Source: PRDV01 sp963710865
GTDB lineage: Bacteria > Babelota > Babeliae > Babelales > Babelaceae
Length of the DNA stretch: 64,000 bases
Assembly: GCA_963710865.1 (NCBI GenBank)
Contig: CAVQBR010000001.1
Location: 1 to 64,000 of the forward strand
Direction of reading: 5' to 3'
Shown: piece by piece, positions 26,311-35,606 of the stretch
How positions within the stretch are numbered: position 1 is the first letter of the stretch
Layout: the number at the start of each line of letters is the position of its first letter
Made by a program: the position numbers and the translations under genes
The notes under the pieces: model-generated
Seen by the model: the letters and a program-made list of their open reading frames with translations, nothing else
What the model was told of the DNA's origin: nothing
Database searches by the model: none

Positions 26311-27767
26311 TGGCAGCAATGCGTATTTTTGCATTCATCGCAGCAACGACGCTCGTATCTCATTGTTATACAATGGATCAAACTCTAGTGCTTACAAAAA
26401 AAGAACCCGCCTTAGCATTTTTTGATGTAGGTCAAGGAAGCTGTACGGTCTGCAGAGACTATAATCATGCTGTTATAATCGATGCGGGCAGTTTGCAGTT
26501 GAGCCATCGGCCGAAGGGCTCTAAGCAGCGCCAGATTGAAAAGATCGTCGAATTTATGAGCACTGCCAAAAACATCTTGATCATAGTCAGCCATGGAGAT
26601 AAAGACCATTACAATTGGATACCTGAGATAGCAAGAAAGCTGCCGGAATCCAAGAAAATCAAGCTCCTCCTTGGAGGCACGGAAAATGACTATCCAGCCG
26701 AACAACCAAAAGCATTGCGTGCTTTAAAAAATCTCATCGATTTAAAGCAGAGGGTTAAGGGCAAGTATGTTTCTGAATTTGAATCGCAAAAAGAATTGCG
26801 CAAATACATAGAACCTTTTATTCAATTGATCTCTGCATCCGTCGACGAAAAAGTCGACAAAAATGATCACAGCGTTGTCCTCAAGTTAAACAACAACTTT
26901 TCAGCACTGATACCCGGCGATGTAACCGGGAAGTTGCTCCAGCAACTCACTGACCTGGGCATTTCTATAAATTCATCAATTGCTTCAGCCCCTCATCATG
27001 GATCAAGCAAACATGACTCGAACAGCAAATCGTTTCTTGAGGCAGTTAATCTTCAATGGCTTATAATAAGCGCAGGCTTGCATAAAGGGTACTACCACCC
27101 TCATGGGTCATCCGTTAAGCTAGCAATAGAGCACATGGATGAACACGGCACGCAGCAAGTAAGCCCGCACACCTTTACCTATTATCCAGATGATGGATCA
27201 ATCGATTCAGAAGATTTCAAAAGTTGCATAGAGTTCCAAGATAGATTTGTGACTGGTGTAACCACCCACCCTATATTCAACACGGTCGATTCAGGTACGA
27301 TAACGTTTACTAATCGCAAGTTCTTACGAGCTACTCTGGAAAAGACTAATTCTGTAGGCGAAAGCAGAAAAGAGTGCATTTTGCAATCTTTGAGAGAACC
27401 AGTCTTGCCATTTAATAGTATAACTTCTCTCAATCTAAGCGGTGTCGCATTTACTAATCTGGATTGTAAAAAGCTTGATTCATTACCACCCACTTTAAAA
27501 CGTCTTAATTTAGCCGATAATAAGATTAGGCGGGCTGGATTTAAGCTAATATTTCGCTTATTGCAAAAACAAAAAGGTAAATTTACGAAAACTATAGTTA
27601 ATGGTCAAAAAAGGCCGCTTCTCCTGCCGCAAGTCGCTGGTGCAGAGATCCTTAGAGATCATGGAGATGTGTACATTAAACATGTCAATGACTGCTCAGA
27701 TAAAGTAATAGCTCTGCATGATGATGAGATCAGGTCTATAACTTTCTTCCCCCAAAGAAATGTGTAG
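26310..27767 (+). CDS. Exported ComEC-type metallo-beta-lactamase-fold protein with LRR-like tail
   Basis: 485 residues from the GTG at 26310 (overlapping the previous stop); an ATG at 26319 (MRIFAFIAATTLVSHCYT) is an alternative and gives a cleaner signal peptide. The hydrolase core is that of ComEC-like proteins: FFDVGQGSC, VIIDAG, VSHGDKDHYN (metal-binding H95-x-D-x-D-H100), LIPGDVTG, APHHGSSKHDS and YYHPH. It lacks the ComEC membrane channel, so it is a soluble secreted hydrolase. Residues about 370-430 hold leucine-rich repeats (ITSLNLSG, LPPTLKRLNLADNKI). The 3' end appears frameshifted; see 27768-27928. Confidence 0.85.
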   Translation: MAAMRIFAFIAATTLVSHCYTMDQTLVLTKKEPALAFFDVGQGSCTVCRDYNHAVIIDAGSLQLSHRPKGSKQRQIEKIVEFMSTAKNILIIVSHGDKDHYNWIPEIARKLPESKKIKLLLGGTENDYPAEQPKALRALKNLIDLKQRVKGKYVSEFESQKELRKYIEPFIQLISASVDEKVDKNDHSVVLKLNNNFSALIPGDVTGKLLQQLTDLGISINSSIASAPHHGSSKHDSNSKSFLEAVNLQWLIISAGLHKGYYHPHGSSVKLAIEHMDEHGTQQVSPHTFTYYPDDGSIDSEDFKSCIEFQDRFVTGVTTHPIFNTVDSGTITFTNRKFLRATLEKTNSVGESRKECILQSLREPVLPFNSITSLNLSGVAFTNLDCKKLDSLPPTLKRLNLADNKIRRAGFKLIFRLLQKQKGKFTKTIVNGQKRPLLLPQVAGAEILRDHGDVYIKHVNDCSDKVIALHDDEIRSITFFPQRNV

Positions 27768-27928
27768 AAGAAGAATCAGAATATTGATCCGAGAGCGATA
27801 GCAATGAAGAGGAATCAGAGTCCAGCTCAGATGATCATTCCCTGAGCAGCTGTTGTGGGCTGGTTCACAGAAATGCATCAATAACTTCAAAGCTACCGGG
27901 CAACTTCCAAGAAAGTAAACAAAAATAG
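27768..27928 (+). pseudogene. Frameshifted acidic tail of the metallo-beta-lactamase/LRR gene
   Basis: Just before the stop at 27767 is a run of five C. Shifting frame there gives CVEEESEY, one stop, then SESDSNEEESESSSDDH and about 25 more codons. The composition is clearly coding-like (acidic, serine-rich) and matches the acidic end of the decayed copy downstream. Confidence 0.5.
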
Positions 27929-27929
27929 A

Positions 27930-28266
27930 GTATATAACTTCCTTCCCCAAATATGCAGCTGCCGCCAAGTTCGGACTTACTGCTAAGAACTGTAGGGGAA
28001 TTAGATCTTTGCCTCACAATTTAGGATATCTTGATTTAACACAATGACCGCCTTAATGACTCCGGCTGGCAGGGGATCATCAAATTGCTAAAAAATACAT
28101 AAAGTGCCAATTATTCTTGAGCTTAGGGCGAGGCCCTCCCCATCTCCTTTCACAAAATATGAAGAAACATTGGCAGCTCGTCACCCATGGAGAGATTTTC
28201 ATGAACTACACACCCGACGAAGAAGGTTCAGGCGATGAGTCAGATAACGACTGTGAAGGAAATTGA
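27930..28266 (+). pseudogene. Decayed second copy of the LRR and tail region
   Basis: Fragments in shifting frames resemble the end of the gene at 26310-27767: IRSLPHNLGYLDLTQ versus LDSLPPTLKRLNLAD, then NDRLNDSGWQGIIKLLK versus NKIRRAGFKLIFRLLQK. Last comes HGEIFMNYTPDEEGSGDES versus HGDVYIKHV plus the acidic tail. Several indels and stops mean it is dead. No catalytic-domain part is seen. Confidence 0.7.
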
Positions 28267-28670
28267 ATCGATAATCTCTTTTCCCAAAAAGGCACTCAAC
28301 ACAAAACAACAGTCTGAACTATTCATTAAGCATATTTTCAAGATTCTCAATACCAATTCAAATTAACTCATTGCACAAACAGAGAGAGATACCAAAGAAA
28401 AGTACACTCTTCTCTTACCACATCTATGCTCATTTCTTGGTACCTCTTTGGTTCACCCATCTTCGCTTAAAACCATTAAGCTTCAAAGGGTTTTGGCTCC
28501 TCATCTCTTAGCAATGACCAAATCGTTCACAATGAGCATTAAGTGTGAAACTGGACGAATAACCAGCGCTCTTCGAAAAAATAGAATATTTTCAGTAAGC
28601 CTTTGCTTGGTGAAATGAAGGGTGATACAATTAGACCATTGCTATAACAAAAATCTTAAAAAGGACATTT
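28267..28670. other. Intergenic, no gene seen
   Basis: About 400 bases before the WD40 gene. No open frame with coding character; presumably contains that gene's promoter. Confidence 0.5.
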
Positions 28671-30809
28671 ATGAATCATTACTTCATTGCACTTACTTGC
28701 CTTGTAAGCAATTCGCTGTTTGGGGAAACCCTGGTTCATCCTGGAAGCGATCATGATACTTATTTACAACAATCGCCGAAGGATATCAGCCGAGCTAAGG
28801 AACTCATTCATGCACATCCAGCTCAGTTTCAGATAACGCCTCACGGCCTTTCAGGGCATACCGATTGGATAAGCTCAGTTTCTCTGACGCCAGATGGCAA
28901 GTGGGCTCTAACTGGATCATACGATGAGACTGCACGACTCTGGGATCTTACACATCCAGACAATGCTCCTCGTATCCTTTCGGGACATACCGACAGGATA
29001 ATCTCAGTATCAATTACACCCGATGGCAAATGTGCTTTAACTGCATCTTTGGATAAGACTGCGCGATTCTGGGATCTTACAAATCCAGACAGTACACCAC
29101 GTGTTCTTTCTGGGCATACAGCTCTGATAACTTCAGCAGTTCTCACTCCAGATGGCAAGTGGGCTTTAACTGGATCTTACGATAAGACCGCACGGCTCTG
29201 GGATCTGACGAAGCCAGACAGCGCCCCGTGTGTCCTTTCAGGTCATGCCGACTGGATAGTCTCAGTATCGATCACACCAGATGGCAAGTGGGCTTTAACC
29301 GGATCTTACGATAAGTCCGCACGGCTCTGGGATTTGACGAAGCCAGACAGCGCCCGATGTGTCCTTTCAGGTCACGCCGGCTGGCTGATAGACTCAGTAT
29401 CGATCACACCAGATGGCAAGTGGGCTTTAACTGGATCTGACGACAGGACTGCTCGGCTCTGGGATCTTACGAAACCAGGCACTGCTCCACGCATACTTTC
29501 TGGCCATACTGGTCGTATATTCTCAGTAGCTATCACGCCAGATGCAAAGTGGGCCTTAACGGGATCTGACGACAAGACTGCTCGGCTCTGGGATCTTGAA
29601 AAGCCAAACAGTGCTCATCGTATCCTTTCGGATAACTTTATATACGGAGTAGATCTAACACCGGATGGCAAATGGGCCTTAACTGGATCTGGTGATCACG
29701 CTACACTCTGGAATCTTGAAGATCCAGCGAGTACTCCTCGATTACTTTATGGGCATACCGGCAATATAAGCGCAATAGCTCTCACGCCAGATGGCAAGCG
29801 GGCCTTAACTGGATCTCATGATAACACTGCACATCTTTGGAATCTTGAAAATCCTCCCCCCCGTGCTCCTCACGTCCTTTCCGGCCATACAGACGGAGTA
29901 AGCTCAGTAGCTCAGACACCAGATGGCAAATGGGTCCTAACTGGATCTTGGGATGGTACTGCACTGCTCCGAGATCTTACAAATCCAGACAATTCTCCGC
30001 GCATCCTTTCAGGACATAGAGGCGGGATACGTGCAGTAGCTCTAACGCCAGATGGCAAAAGGGCGCTAACTGGATCTCAGGATCATACTGCATTGCTCTG
30101 GGATCTTGAAAATCCATCGAGTACTCCTCGCGTCCTTTCTGGACATACAGACGCAATATGCTCAGTAGCTCTCACTCCAGATGGCAGGTGGGCCTTAACT
30201 AGCTCTTGGGATAACACTGCACGGCTCTGGGATCTTGAAAAGCCAAACAGTATACCTCTTGTCCTTTCTGGGCATACAGATTGTATCAGATCAGTAGCTC
30301 TGACACCAGACGTGAATTGGGCCTTAACTGGATCTTACGATAACACTGCATGGCTTTGGGATCTTGAAAGGCCAACCACCAGGCCTAGCCTCCTCCTTTC
30401 TGGACATACCGGAGCGATACTCTCAGTAGCCCTGACGCCAGATGGCAAGTGGGTCCTAACCGGATCTGGTGACAAGACTGCTCGGCTGTGGGATCTTACG
30501 AAACCAGGCACTGCTCCACGCATACTTTCTGGCCATACTGGTCGTATATTCTCAGTAGCTATCACGCCAGATGCAAAGTGGGCCTTAACGGGATCTGACG
30601 ACAAGACTGCTCGGCTCTGGGATCTTGAAAAGCCAAACAGTATACCTCGTGTCCTTTCAGAACATACCGACTGGGTAGTATCAGTAGCTATCACACCGGA
30701 TGGCAAATGGGCCTTAACTGGATCTGCTGACAAGACCACACGGCTCTGGGAATTAATTCCGTCCCTTGATAAGGTTCAAAAAATTATTGTGGCGCGCGAA
30801 GAGAATTGA
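28671..30809 (+). CDS. Exported WD40 protein, 15 near-identical repeats
   Basis: 712 residues; AAAAGGA site. Signal peptide MNHYFIALTCLVSNSLFG, ~35 residues (KDISRAKELIHAHPAQF), then 15 WD40 repeats of ~43 residues with consensus SGHT..I.SV..TPDGKWALTGS.D.TARLWDL..P. Seven repeats make one propeller, so this is two propellers plus one extra blade, or a double propeller closed by the extra repeat. Repeats 5-6 and 13-14 share 152 identical bases (29461-29612 and 30490-30641), showing recent internal duplication or conversion. Repeat 7 is shorter and lacks GH. Probably a secreted protein-binding scaffold. No other domain. Confidence 0.93.
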   Translation: MNHYFIALTCLVSNSLFGETLVHPGSDHDTYLQQSPKDISRAKELIHAHPAQFQITPHGLSGHTDWISSVSLTPDGKWALTGSYDETARLWDLTHPDNAPRILSGHTDRIISVSITPDGKCALTASLDKTARFWDLTNPDSTPRVLSGHTALITSAVLTPDGKWALTGSYDKTARLWDLTKPDSAPCVLSGHADWIVSVSITPDGKWALTGSYDKSARLWDLTKPDSARCVLSGHAGWLIDSVSITPDGKWALTGSDDRTARLWDLTKPGTAPRILSGHTGRIFSVAITPDAKWALTGSDDKTARLWDLEKPNSAHRILSDNFIYGVDLTPDGKWALTGSGDHATLWNLEDPASTPRLLYGHTGNISAIALTPDGKRALTGSHDNTAHLWNLENPPPRAPHVLSGHTDGVSSVAQTPDGKWVLTGSWDGTALLRDLTNPDNSPRILSGHRGGIRAVALTPDGKRALTGSQDHTALLWDLENPSSTPRVLSGHTDAICSVALTPDGRWALTSSWDNTARLWDLEKPNSIPLVLSGHTDCIRSVALTPDVNWALTGSYDNTAWLWDLERPTTRPSLLLSGHTGAILSVALTPDGKWVLTGSGDKTARLWDLTKPGTAPRILSGHTGRIFSVAITPDAKWALTGSDDKTARLWDLEKPNSIPRVLSEHTDWVVSVAITPDGKWALTGSADKTTRLWELIPSLDKVQKIIVAREEN

Positions 30810-30820
30810 AGGTACGATAT

Positions 30821-30854
30821 AACTGCGCCTTGAGCTTTGCACTCAAGGCGAGTT
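30821..30854 (+). terminator. Stem-loop after the WD40 gene
   Basis: CGCCTTGAG / CTCAAGGCG perfect 9 bp stem with a 7-base loop, extended by AACT/AGTT around one bulge, 12 bases after the stop. The T-tract after it is weak (ATTCC), so it may not be a full intrinsic terminator. Confidence 0.5.
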
Positions 30855-31228
30855 ATTCCTGGCATTCCCATTGCAGTTATGTACTATGAATTATTAGGTT
30901 GAAACTCTTCAAGCATGTTAATTCGATCACTGAACGAGCCCATCAAGAAAGTCTCAACAGAAAGCAAACTCACCTCGAAGAGGGAAACTCGCCAGACCCA
31001 ACCCAGCTTTGAATAATCGGACTGAGTTATTTTCGCATAGATTCCCCTAGTGCATTGATATTCTCAGGATGTGCAAAACTAGTCGAACGCCCCATCTCTG
31101 AGATCTTTGAAGGTGTCCCAAACTTTCAAGAATTACAACTTCTGGCAACTACCCATCAAAAACAAACAAGGACGATGAAGTCAGTGAGCCGCGGAGAGCA
31201 GAACAGGCTACTTACTTTGTTCGAAGCA
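30855..31228. other. Intergenic, possibly gene debris
   Basis: About 370 bases. A plus-strand frame from 31055 (IFEGVPNFQELQLL, LTLFEALHKLKAKG) has coding-like composition but no start signal, and it runs antisense into the CapA gene. It could be a remnant; nothing was recognised. Confidence 0.35.
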
Positions 31229-32272
31229 CTACACAAGCTTAAAGCTAAAGGCGCCTTTTTCTTTTTTCGGCTGAATATCTGTCATCAAAAAGGTACATTT
31301 ACTTGCTGAATGCTTGAGTGTGGACGAGCGCTTTTTTAACATGCTCATAATCGCTTCTGCCTCAGTTGAAGAAGCTCTCGTTGCTTGCATGGCGTTGATA
31401 ATAACAGGGACAATTACCAGCTTTTTGATTGCATGTTTGTCTACAGTTATCTGAAACAAAGCACTGCGATCGTTATGCAATTTTTTATCAAGATAGTCAT
31501 CTATAATATCACCAGTATCATACATAATAACCTTACCTTTGTAGATTTCAATTGGTTGCAGAATATGAGCACTATGACCGTGTATAATATCCACACCAGC
31601 ATCAATAAGCTGATGAGCATATGCTCGATATTCCTTTGTAGGATATTCCCTCATATTAGGCCCCCAATGGATAGAAAGAATAAGAATATCCACCGTTGGC
31701 TTTATTCGCTTAATCAGCTTAAGAAGAGATTCGCCTTTTTTTATGTTTACATAGTTAGTGCCAGGTTTTTCTTGCGTAGCAACCCATGTCGGTTCATTAT
31801 CGGTTGCACCTATAATGCCGATTCTAATGCCATTTTTGGCAATAATCACCGGTTGCTGAGCTTCAGTTACATTATTTCCCGCCCCAACATGCGAGATCTT
31901 TGCAGCATTAAGAGTCTTAATTGTTTCTTGCATTCCTTCGACAGAGAAATCAAGGCTATGATTATTTGCAAGATTTACAACAGTTATCGGACCTTCTTTA
32001 AGCGTCTTCACCTTATCGGGATCTGCCTTAAAATTGAAGGCCTTGGGTACACGCTTCGTACTCGTCGTCAGGGCAGTTTCCAAGTTACCCAGAGTAAGAG
32101 CATTTTCCTTAAGAAGAGGTGCGATAGTACCCCAAGGATAAGCATATGAGCTCCTTGTAATCTGTTCATTTACGGCGCGTCCAAGCATCATATCGCCCAC
32201 AAAGCCTATTTGGACTTCATCGAGAGCATACAGAGGAAGGAAAAGAGCACTGCACATAAGAGCGTATTTCAT
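31229..32272 (-). CDS. CapA-family metallophosphatase-like protein (exported)
   Basis: 347 residues with a signal peptide (MKYALMCSALFLPLYA). PGA_cap/CapA family motifs: GFVGDMMLGR (23-32), LGNLETALTT, VVNLANNHSLDF, ILSIHWG and HGHSAHILQP, all supporting a metallophosphatase-like metal site. In Bacillus CapA/PgsA is part of poly-gamma-glutamate capsule synthesis or export; in other bacteria the family's role is undefined. No other capsule genes are nearby, so a capsule role here is not supported. A ~50-residue basic, low-complexity C-terminal tail (MLKKRSSTLKH) is unusual. Confidence 0.88.
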   Translation of the reverse strand: MKYALMCSALFLPLYALDEVQIGFVGDMMLGRAVNEQITRSSYAYPWGTIAPLLKENALTLGNLETALTTSTKRVPKAFNFKADPDKVKTLKEGPITVVNLANNHSLDFSVEGMQETIKTLNAAKISHVGAGNNVTEAQQPVIIAKNGIRIGIIGATDNEPTWVATQEKPGTNYVNIKKGESLLKLIKRIKPTVDILILSIHWGPNMREYPTKEYRAYAHQLIDAGVDIIHGHSAHILQPIEIYKGKVIMYDTGDIIDDYLDKKLHNDRSALFQITVDKHAIKKLVIVPVIINAMQATRASSTEAEAIMSMLKKRSSTLKHSASKCTFLMTDIQPKKEKGAFSFKLV

Positions 32273-32470
32273 CAGAGAGAACCTGGTAAATAATGTTTTA
32301 TACTCTCTCAGCGTATAGTAATTTGATGAAAAAAAACAAGAGAAGAGTCGCTTTCATTAGTCTTCGACTAGCCCAAAAAACCAAATCCGCATGGGGAATT
32401 AGTATTAAAATATTGACAAGCACGACACGGCAACGCTAGGATGCATACTAAGATACGTAAAGGAGTTTCC

Positions 32471-32740
32471 ATGAATAAAATGTCGAAAACAATACTCTTG
32501 CTTGCCGTGCTCTTACATTCTGAAAGCTCTTTTTGCAAACTGATAGCCAACACCGCAAAAAAGGATCAACCAACTGCGCGGTCGAGGAGACGATTAATCA
32601 AGCTTGAGAAAAAGGCAGCACTGTGTGCAACACAGATGGATTGCGCACGCGAGAACAAACAGTATCGCACACGTGCGGATGTCCGATTAGTTCTCCCTAT
32701 TGATACTCAGATGGCTTATCCTTTACGAGGCGGCTTCTGA
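32471..32740 (+). CDS. Small exported hypothetical protein
   Basis: 89 residues from the ATG at 32471, which has a textbook AAAGGAG site; an in-frame ATG ten codons earlier does not. Signal peptide MNKMSKTILLLAVLLHSESSFC. The mature part is short, basic and has two cysteines (CATQMDC). No family recognised. Stands alone between divergent capA and the sialidase-like gene. Confidence 0.65.
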   Translation: MNKMSKTILLLAVLLHSESSFCKLIANTAKKDQPTARSRRRLIKLEKKAALCATQMDCARENKQYRTRADVRLVLPIDTQMAYPLRGGF

Positions 32741-33059
32741 ACACAATCACATATGAACCATCTACTGTGCCCTAGCACTCGCTAACTCTTTTAGCAATGC
32801 TTCTGAACGTAGGACTATTCAGCCCTACTGGCCAAGTGCTTCAGTATTTGGATTCAGAATACGAAGATGATGCATTGAGAAAAACATGAGACAAAATAGG
32901 GTGAAACATGATACTAATTCAAACCCTTGATTTAGCACAATAGACTTGTTTAGACTCAGAATGAGTCAAGTTTATTTGGCAACCTAGGAAAGTCAAAGAA
33001 AGCGAAGTCATCATAGAAATTTTGAAGTTACAAGTATGTTCAAAAAGAGGAGTGTTAAC
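32741..33059. other. Intergenic, no gene seen
   Basis: About 320 bases; likely holds the promoter of the sialidase-like gene. Nothing distinctive was seen. Confidence 0.5.
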
Positions 33060-34979
33060 ATGTTACACCTGAACCAGTATAAAAAGTATTTTATGCTCAT
33101 GGCCGTATTGGCTATTAATGAAAGCGTTGCCAAAAATGAAGGGCCTTTTAAAGTAGTGCGAACAGTGAATGTCGGTTATCCGCAGAATAAACTGCCAACC
33201 CGGGTTCTTATCAATGGAGAGCCAAATCCCTGCTATTTTCAGCAAGAAGTATTTAATGCTTCTACAACCATACATCATGGGGCAGCAGTTGAGCCAAGTA
33301 TTGCGGTAAACCCAAAAAACCCACATAATATTGTCACCATTTGGCAACAAGATCGAATAGACAATTCGGGCTCCCTCGAAATTGGTATTGCTTACACTTT
33401 TGACAATGGCGAAACATGGAAGAGGACAGAAGTTCCCTTCCAAATTTGCAATGGGGGCATCATCCAGAGAGCCACTAACGGCTGGCTTAGTTTTTCTCCT
33501 GAAGGCAAACTGTTTCTCTCTGCACTTGCTTTCAATGCCTCACCATCTTCACAAACTCAAAATCAAATCGCCGTAGTAGTTTCAATTTCAGAAGATGGAG
33601 GAAAGACCTGGAGCCTTCCTCAATCGGTAGTTCAAAGCTCATATACACTGAGCGGACCCTTTTTCTTACCTGTACCAGACAAACCCTCAATCACCTCAGA
33701 TCCTAATCATCATGACAATACATATGTTGTATGGGACCAGCAACCAAATGGCGACCTTTTTTATGTACCTACCTTTTTCAGCCGCACAACCGATGGCGGT
33801 AAAACATGGACTCCTGGTGCCTTGTCATATGATTTGTTTCCAGATTTATGCGCCCAAGGATTAAGCACCTGTGATCCTGCTTTCTTAGCCCCTTTTGGTG
33901 AAGATGCACCAGGAGAAGAAACCTATGATAACGCTATCGTTGTTTTGCCAGAAGCACAACCTTGTACCAAACAATGGCAAAAAGACCACTTTGGCAATGA
34001 TGCAAATAAAGAAAAACGGTTTAGCGGACATTTGTTAAACTTTAAGCAGCGCATCTTTCCACCGGCAAATGCCACGGCTGAAGAATATTTTAATGATAAT
34101 GGACCGCTCACCTTTTTCTTTTCTCTGATAGATTTTGCTGTCGTTCGCTCACAAGACCAAGGCGCTAATTGGAACGGCACGGCCACAGTCGTTATCCCAA
34201 ACACCGATTTTGCTGGTAATGCAGGAGCAGATTTTATTATGCCTTTAGTTTACACTGGGGGCTATACATATGATGTCAATGGCAATCCTGCAGGCGGAAT
34301 GGGCACTCTTTTAAGAACAGCTGCTGAAGGAGTTAATCTGGCAGCATCGTATAACGCAAACCGCAAGAACGGATTTTTGTATACTGTCTATCAAACACCT
34401 CAATTTAGATCCGATTTTCTGCCACAAATTGGAATAACCACATCGCGCGATGGAGGCTATACGTGGTCTGAGCGGGTACGCATTAATCAAACACCGCAAA
34501 ATGCACCAAATCCGCAGGCATTTACACCTTTTGTAGCGGTAACTAAGGACGGCTATGTGGGAATTCTCTATGCAGATTTGCGAAATGATCCTGTAGCAGT
34601 TCCCAACACCAGCGCAACCACACTCGTGGATGCATGGCTTGCCATCTACAAAGAAGTAAAAGATCCAAAAGGTGGCAGCACTGGTATAGGGTTAGATTTT
34701 GTGCAAGAACTACGTCTTTCACCACAGTCCTTCATTGCACAAAATGGTCCTACAACAAACACAGGGGTCATGATTGCCGGAGATAATTGGTTCTTAACGA
34801 CTCACAAAAATACTTTCTATGCAGCATGGACTCAGTCTACTAATGGACCTTTTACTCCTGCAACACTTTTTTTCAGTGATCCTGCTAACAATGCAACTGT
34901 TTTCCTTGACGACAACCTCAGGCAATTGCCAATCGTTAGCATTATCGAATTTTGCAAAAAGGGTGAAGAAAAACAATGA
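33060..34979 (+). CDS. Exported BNR/Asp-box beta-propeller (sialidase-like)
   Basis: 639 residues from the ATG at 33060, nine bases after GAGGAG; an upstream in-frame ATG (33036) has no site. Signal-like N-terminus (KYFMLMAVLAINESVA). BNR/Asp-box repeats (S.D.G.TW) occur as FDNGETWK, SEDGGKTWS, TTDGGKTWT and SRDGGYTWS, with VEPSIAVNPKNPHNIV typical of secreted exo-sialidase-like propellers. A true sialidase needs an arginine triad and a Tyr/Glu pair, which cannot be confirmed by eye, so 'sialidase-like' describes the fold only. If active it might trim host surface glycans. A hairpin terminator follows. Confidence 0.82.
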   Translation: MLHLNQYKKYFMLMAVLAINESVAKNEGPFKVVRTVNVGYPQNKLPTRVLINGEPNPCYFQQEVFNASTTIHHGAAVEPSIAVNPKNPHNIVTIWQQDRIDNSGSLEIGIAYTFDNGETWKRTEVPFQICNGGIIQRATNGWLSFSPEGKLFLSALAFNASPSSQTQNQIAVVVSISEDGGKTWSLPQSVVQSSYTLSGPFFLPVPDKPSITSDPNHHDNTYVVWDQQPNGDLFYVPTFFSRTTDGGKTWTPGALSYDLFPDLCAQGLSTCDPAFLAPFGEDAPGEETYDNAIVVLPEAQPCTKQWQKDHFGNDANKEKRFSGHLLNFKQRIFPPANATAEEYFNDNGPLTFFFSLIDFAVVRSQDQGANWNGTATVVIPNTDFAGNAGADFIMPLVYTGGYTYDVNGNPAGGMGTLLRTAAEGVNLAASYNANRKNGFLYTVYQTPQFRSDFLPQIGITTSRDGGYTWSERVRINQTPQNAPNPQAFTPFVAVTKDGYVGILYADLRNDPVAVPNTSATTLVDAWLAIYKEVKDPKGGSTGIGLDFVQELRLSPQSFIAQNGPTTNTGVMIAGDNWFLTTHKNTFYAAWTQSTNGPFTPATLFFSDPANNATVFLDDNLRQLPIVSIIEFCKKGEEKQ

Positions 34980-35005
34980 GAGCAGGGTGATTGACCCTAC
35001 AAGCG

Positions 35006-35040
35006 AGGAGGTCTTTAACAAGATCTCCTCACTCATTTTA
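35006..35040 (+). terminator. Intrinsic terminator after the sialidase-like gene
   Basis: AGGAGGTCTT / AAGATCTCCT (35006-35015 with 35020-35029), a 10 bp stem with one G-T pair and loop TAAC, followed by a T-rich stretch (CACTCATTTTATT). Confidence 0.65.
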
Positions 35041-35354
35041 TTAGAGGGAGGGCATGAAAGGCTCATCCCTTTTACTAACACTAGCATTCAAAGCGAATAT
35101 CCTATTAATTCAAATTGACTTAACACATGAAGCCTCCAAGTCACTCGAATAGATTGCCAATTTGCCAATCTGATTACTAACTAGACTAATTCAAAAGAAA
35201 AACTCTATTTCATCACTGATCCCAGAAAAGAATCCCATTGGCAAGGGGCGGGCTACTTGCAAGATGACAGACAGTCACGCTTAATTCAAGCTTTGGCAGA
35301 CTAGAAGCTACTTTGAATATCTCTTATCGTTTAACTATAGCACATCGCGTACCC
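35041..35354. other. Intergenic, no gene seen
   Basis: About 310 bases after the sialidase terminator. A coding-like stretch continues the +1 frame of the sialidase end (RVIDPTSEEVFNKISS) to 35118, without a start signal; possibly debris. A toxin gene partnering the AbrB-like gene is not found here. Confidence 0.4.
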
Positions 35355-35606
35355 CTAAGAATTTTCAGCCAATTTCTTGAAGGCTGAGCCGTATTTCTTA
35401 ACAAGAGAGTCATAGAGCTTCTGGAGTTTCTCTTCCTCATTGACCGCACCCTTATCATTCGCCTTCCTTAAAGGTTCAATAATCAGGCGATTTCCGTCCG
35501 TTTTGACACGGAGGCTAGTTGTCTCAGAGATATTCAACAACTCCAAAATAGGCTTGTCGATAAGAAGAGCAAAACTATTTCCATATTTCGATAACTTTTT
35601 AATCAT
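35355..35606 (-). CDS. AbrB/MazE-type DNA-binding protein (orphan antitoxin-like)
   Basis: 83 residues from the ATG at 35606 after AAGGAG; an ATG five codons upstream is less well placed. The N-terminal swapped-hairpin AbrB motif is clear: MIKKLSKYGNSFALLIDKPILELLNI, then LRVKTDGNRLIIEPL. The C-terminal ~35 residues are charged and helical (EEEKLQKLYDSLVKKYG), the region that in MazE-like antitoxins wraps the toxin. No toxin gene is found on either side within 300 bases, so it is either an orphan or a stand-alone regulator. Confidence 0.75.
   Translation of the reverse strand: MIKKLSKYGNSFALLIDKPILELLNISETTSLRVKTDGNRLIIEPLRKANDKGAVNEEEKLQKLYDSLVKKYGSAFKKLAENS

Noticed and set aside
28841..30739. 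Minus-strand open frames across the WD40 gene
   Set aside because: Shadows produced by the repeated codons of the plus-strand gene.
31055..31309. Plus-strand frame overlapping the CapA gene
   Set aside because: No start signal; runs antisense into a well-supported gene. Mentioned only as possible debris.
34819..35118. Frame continuing past the sialidase-like gene
   Set aside because: Mostly a shadow of that gene; the extra part has a hairpin terminator inside it.
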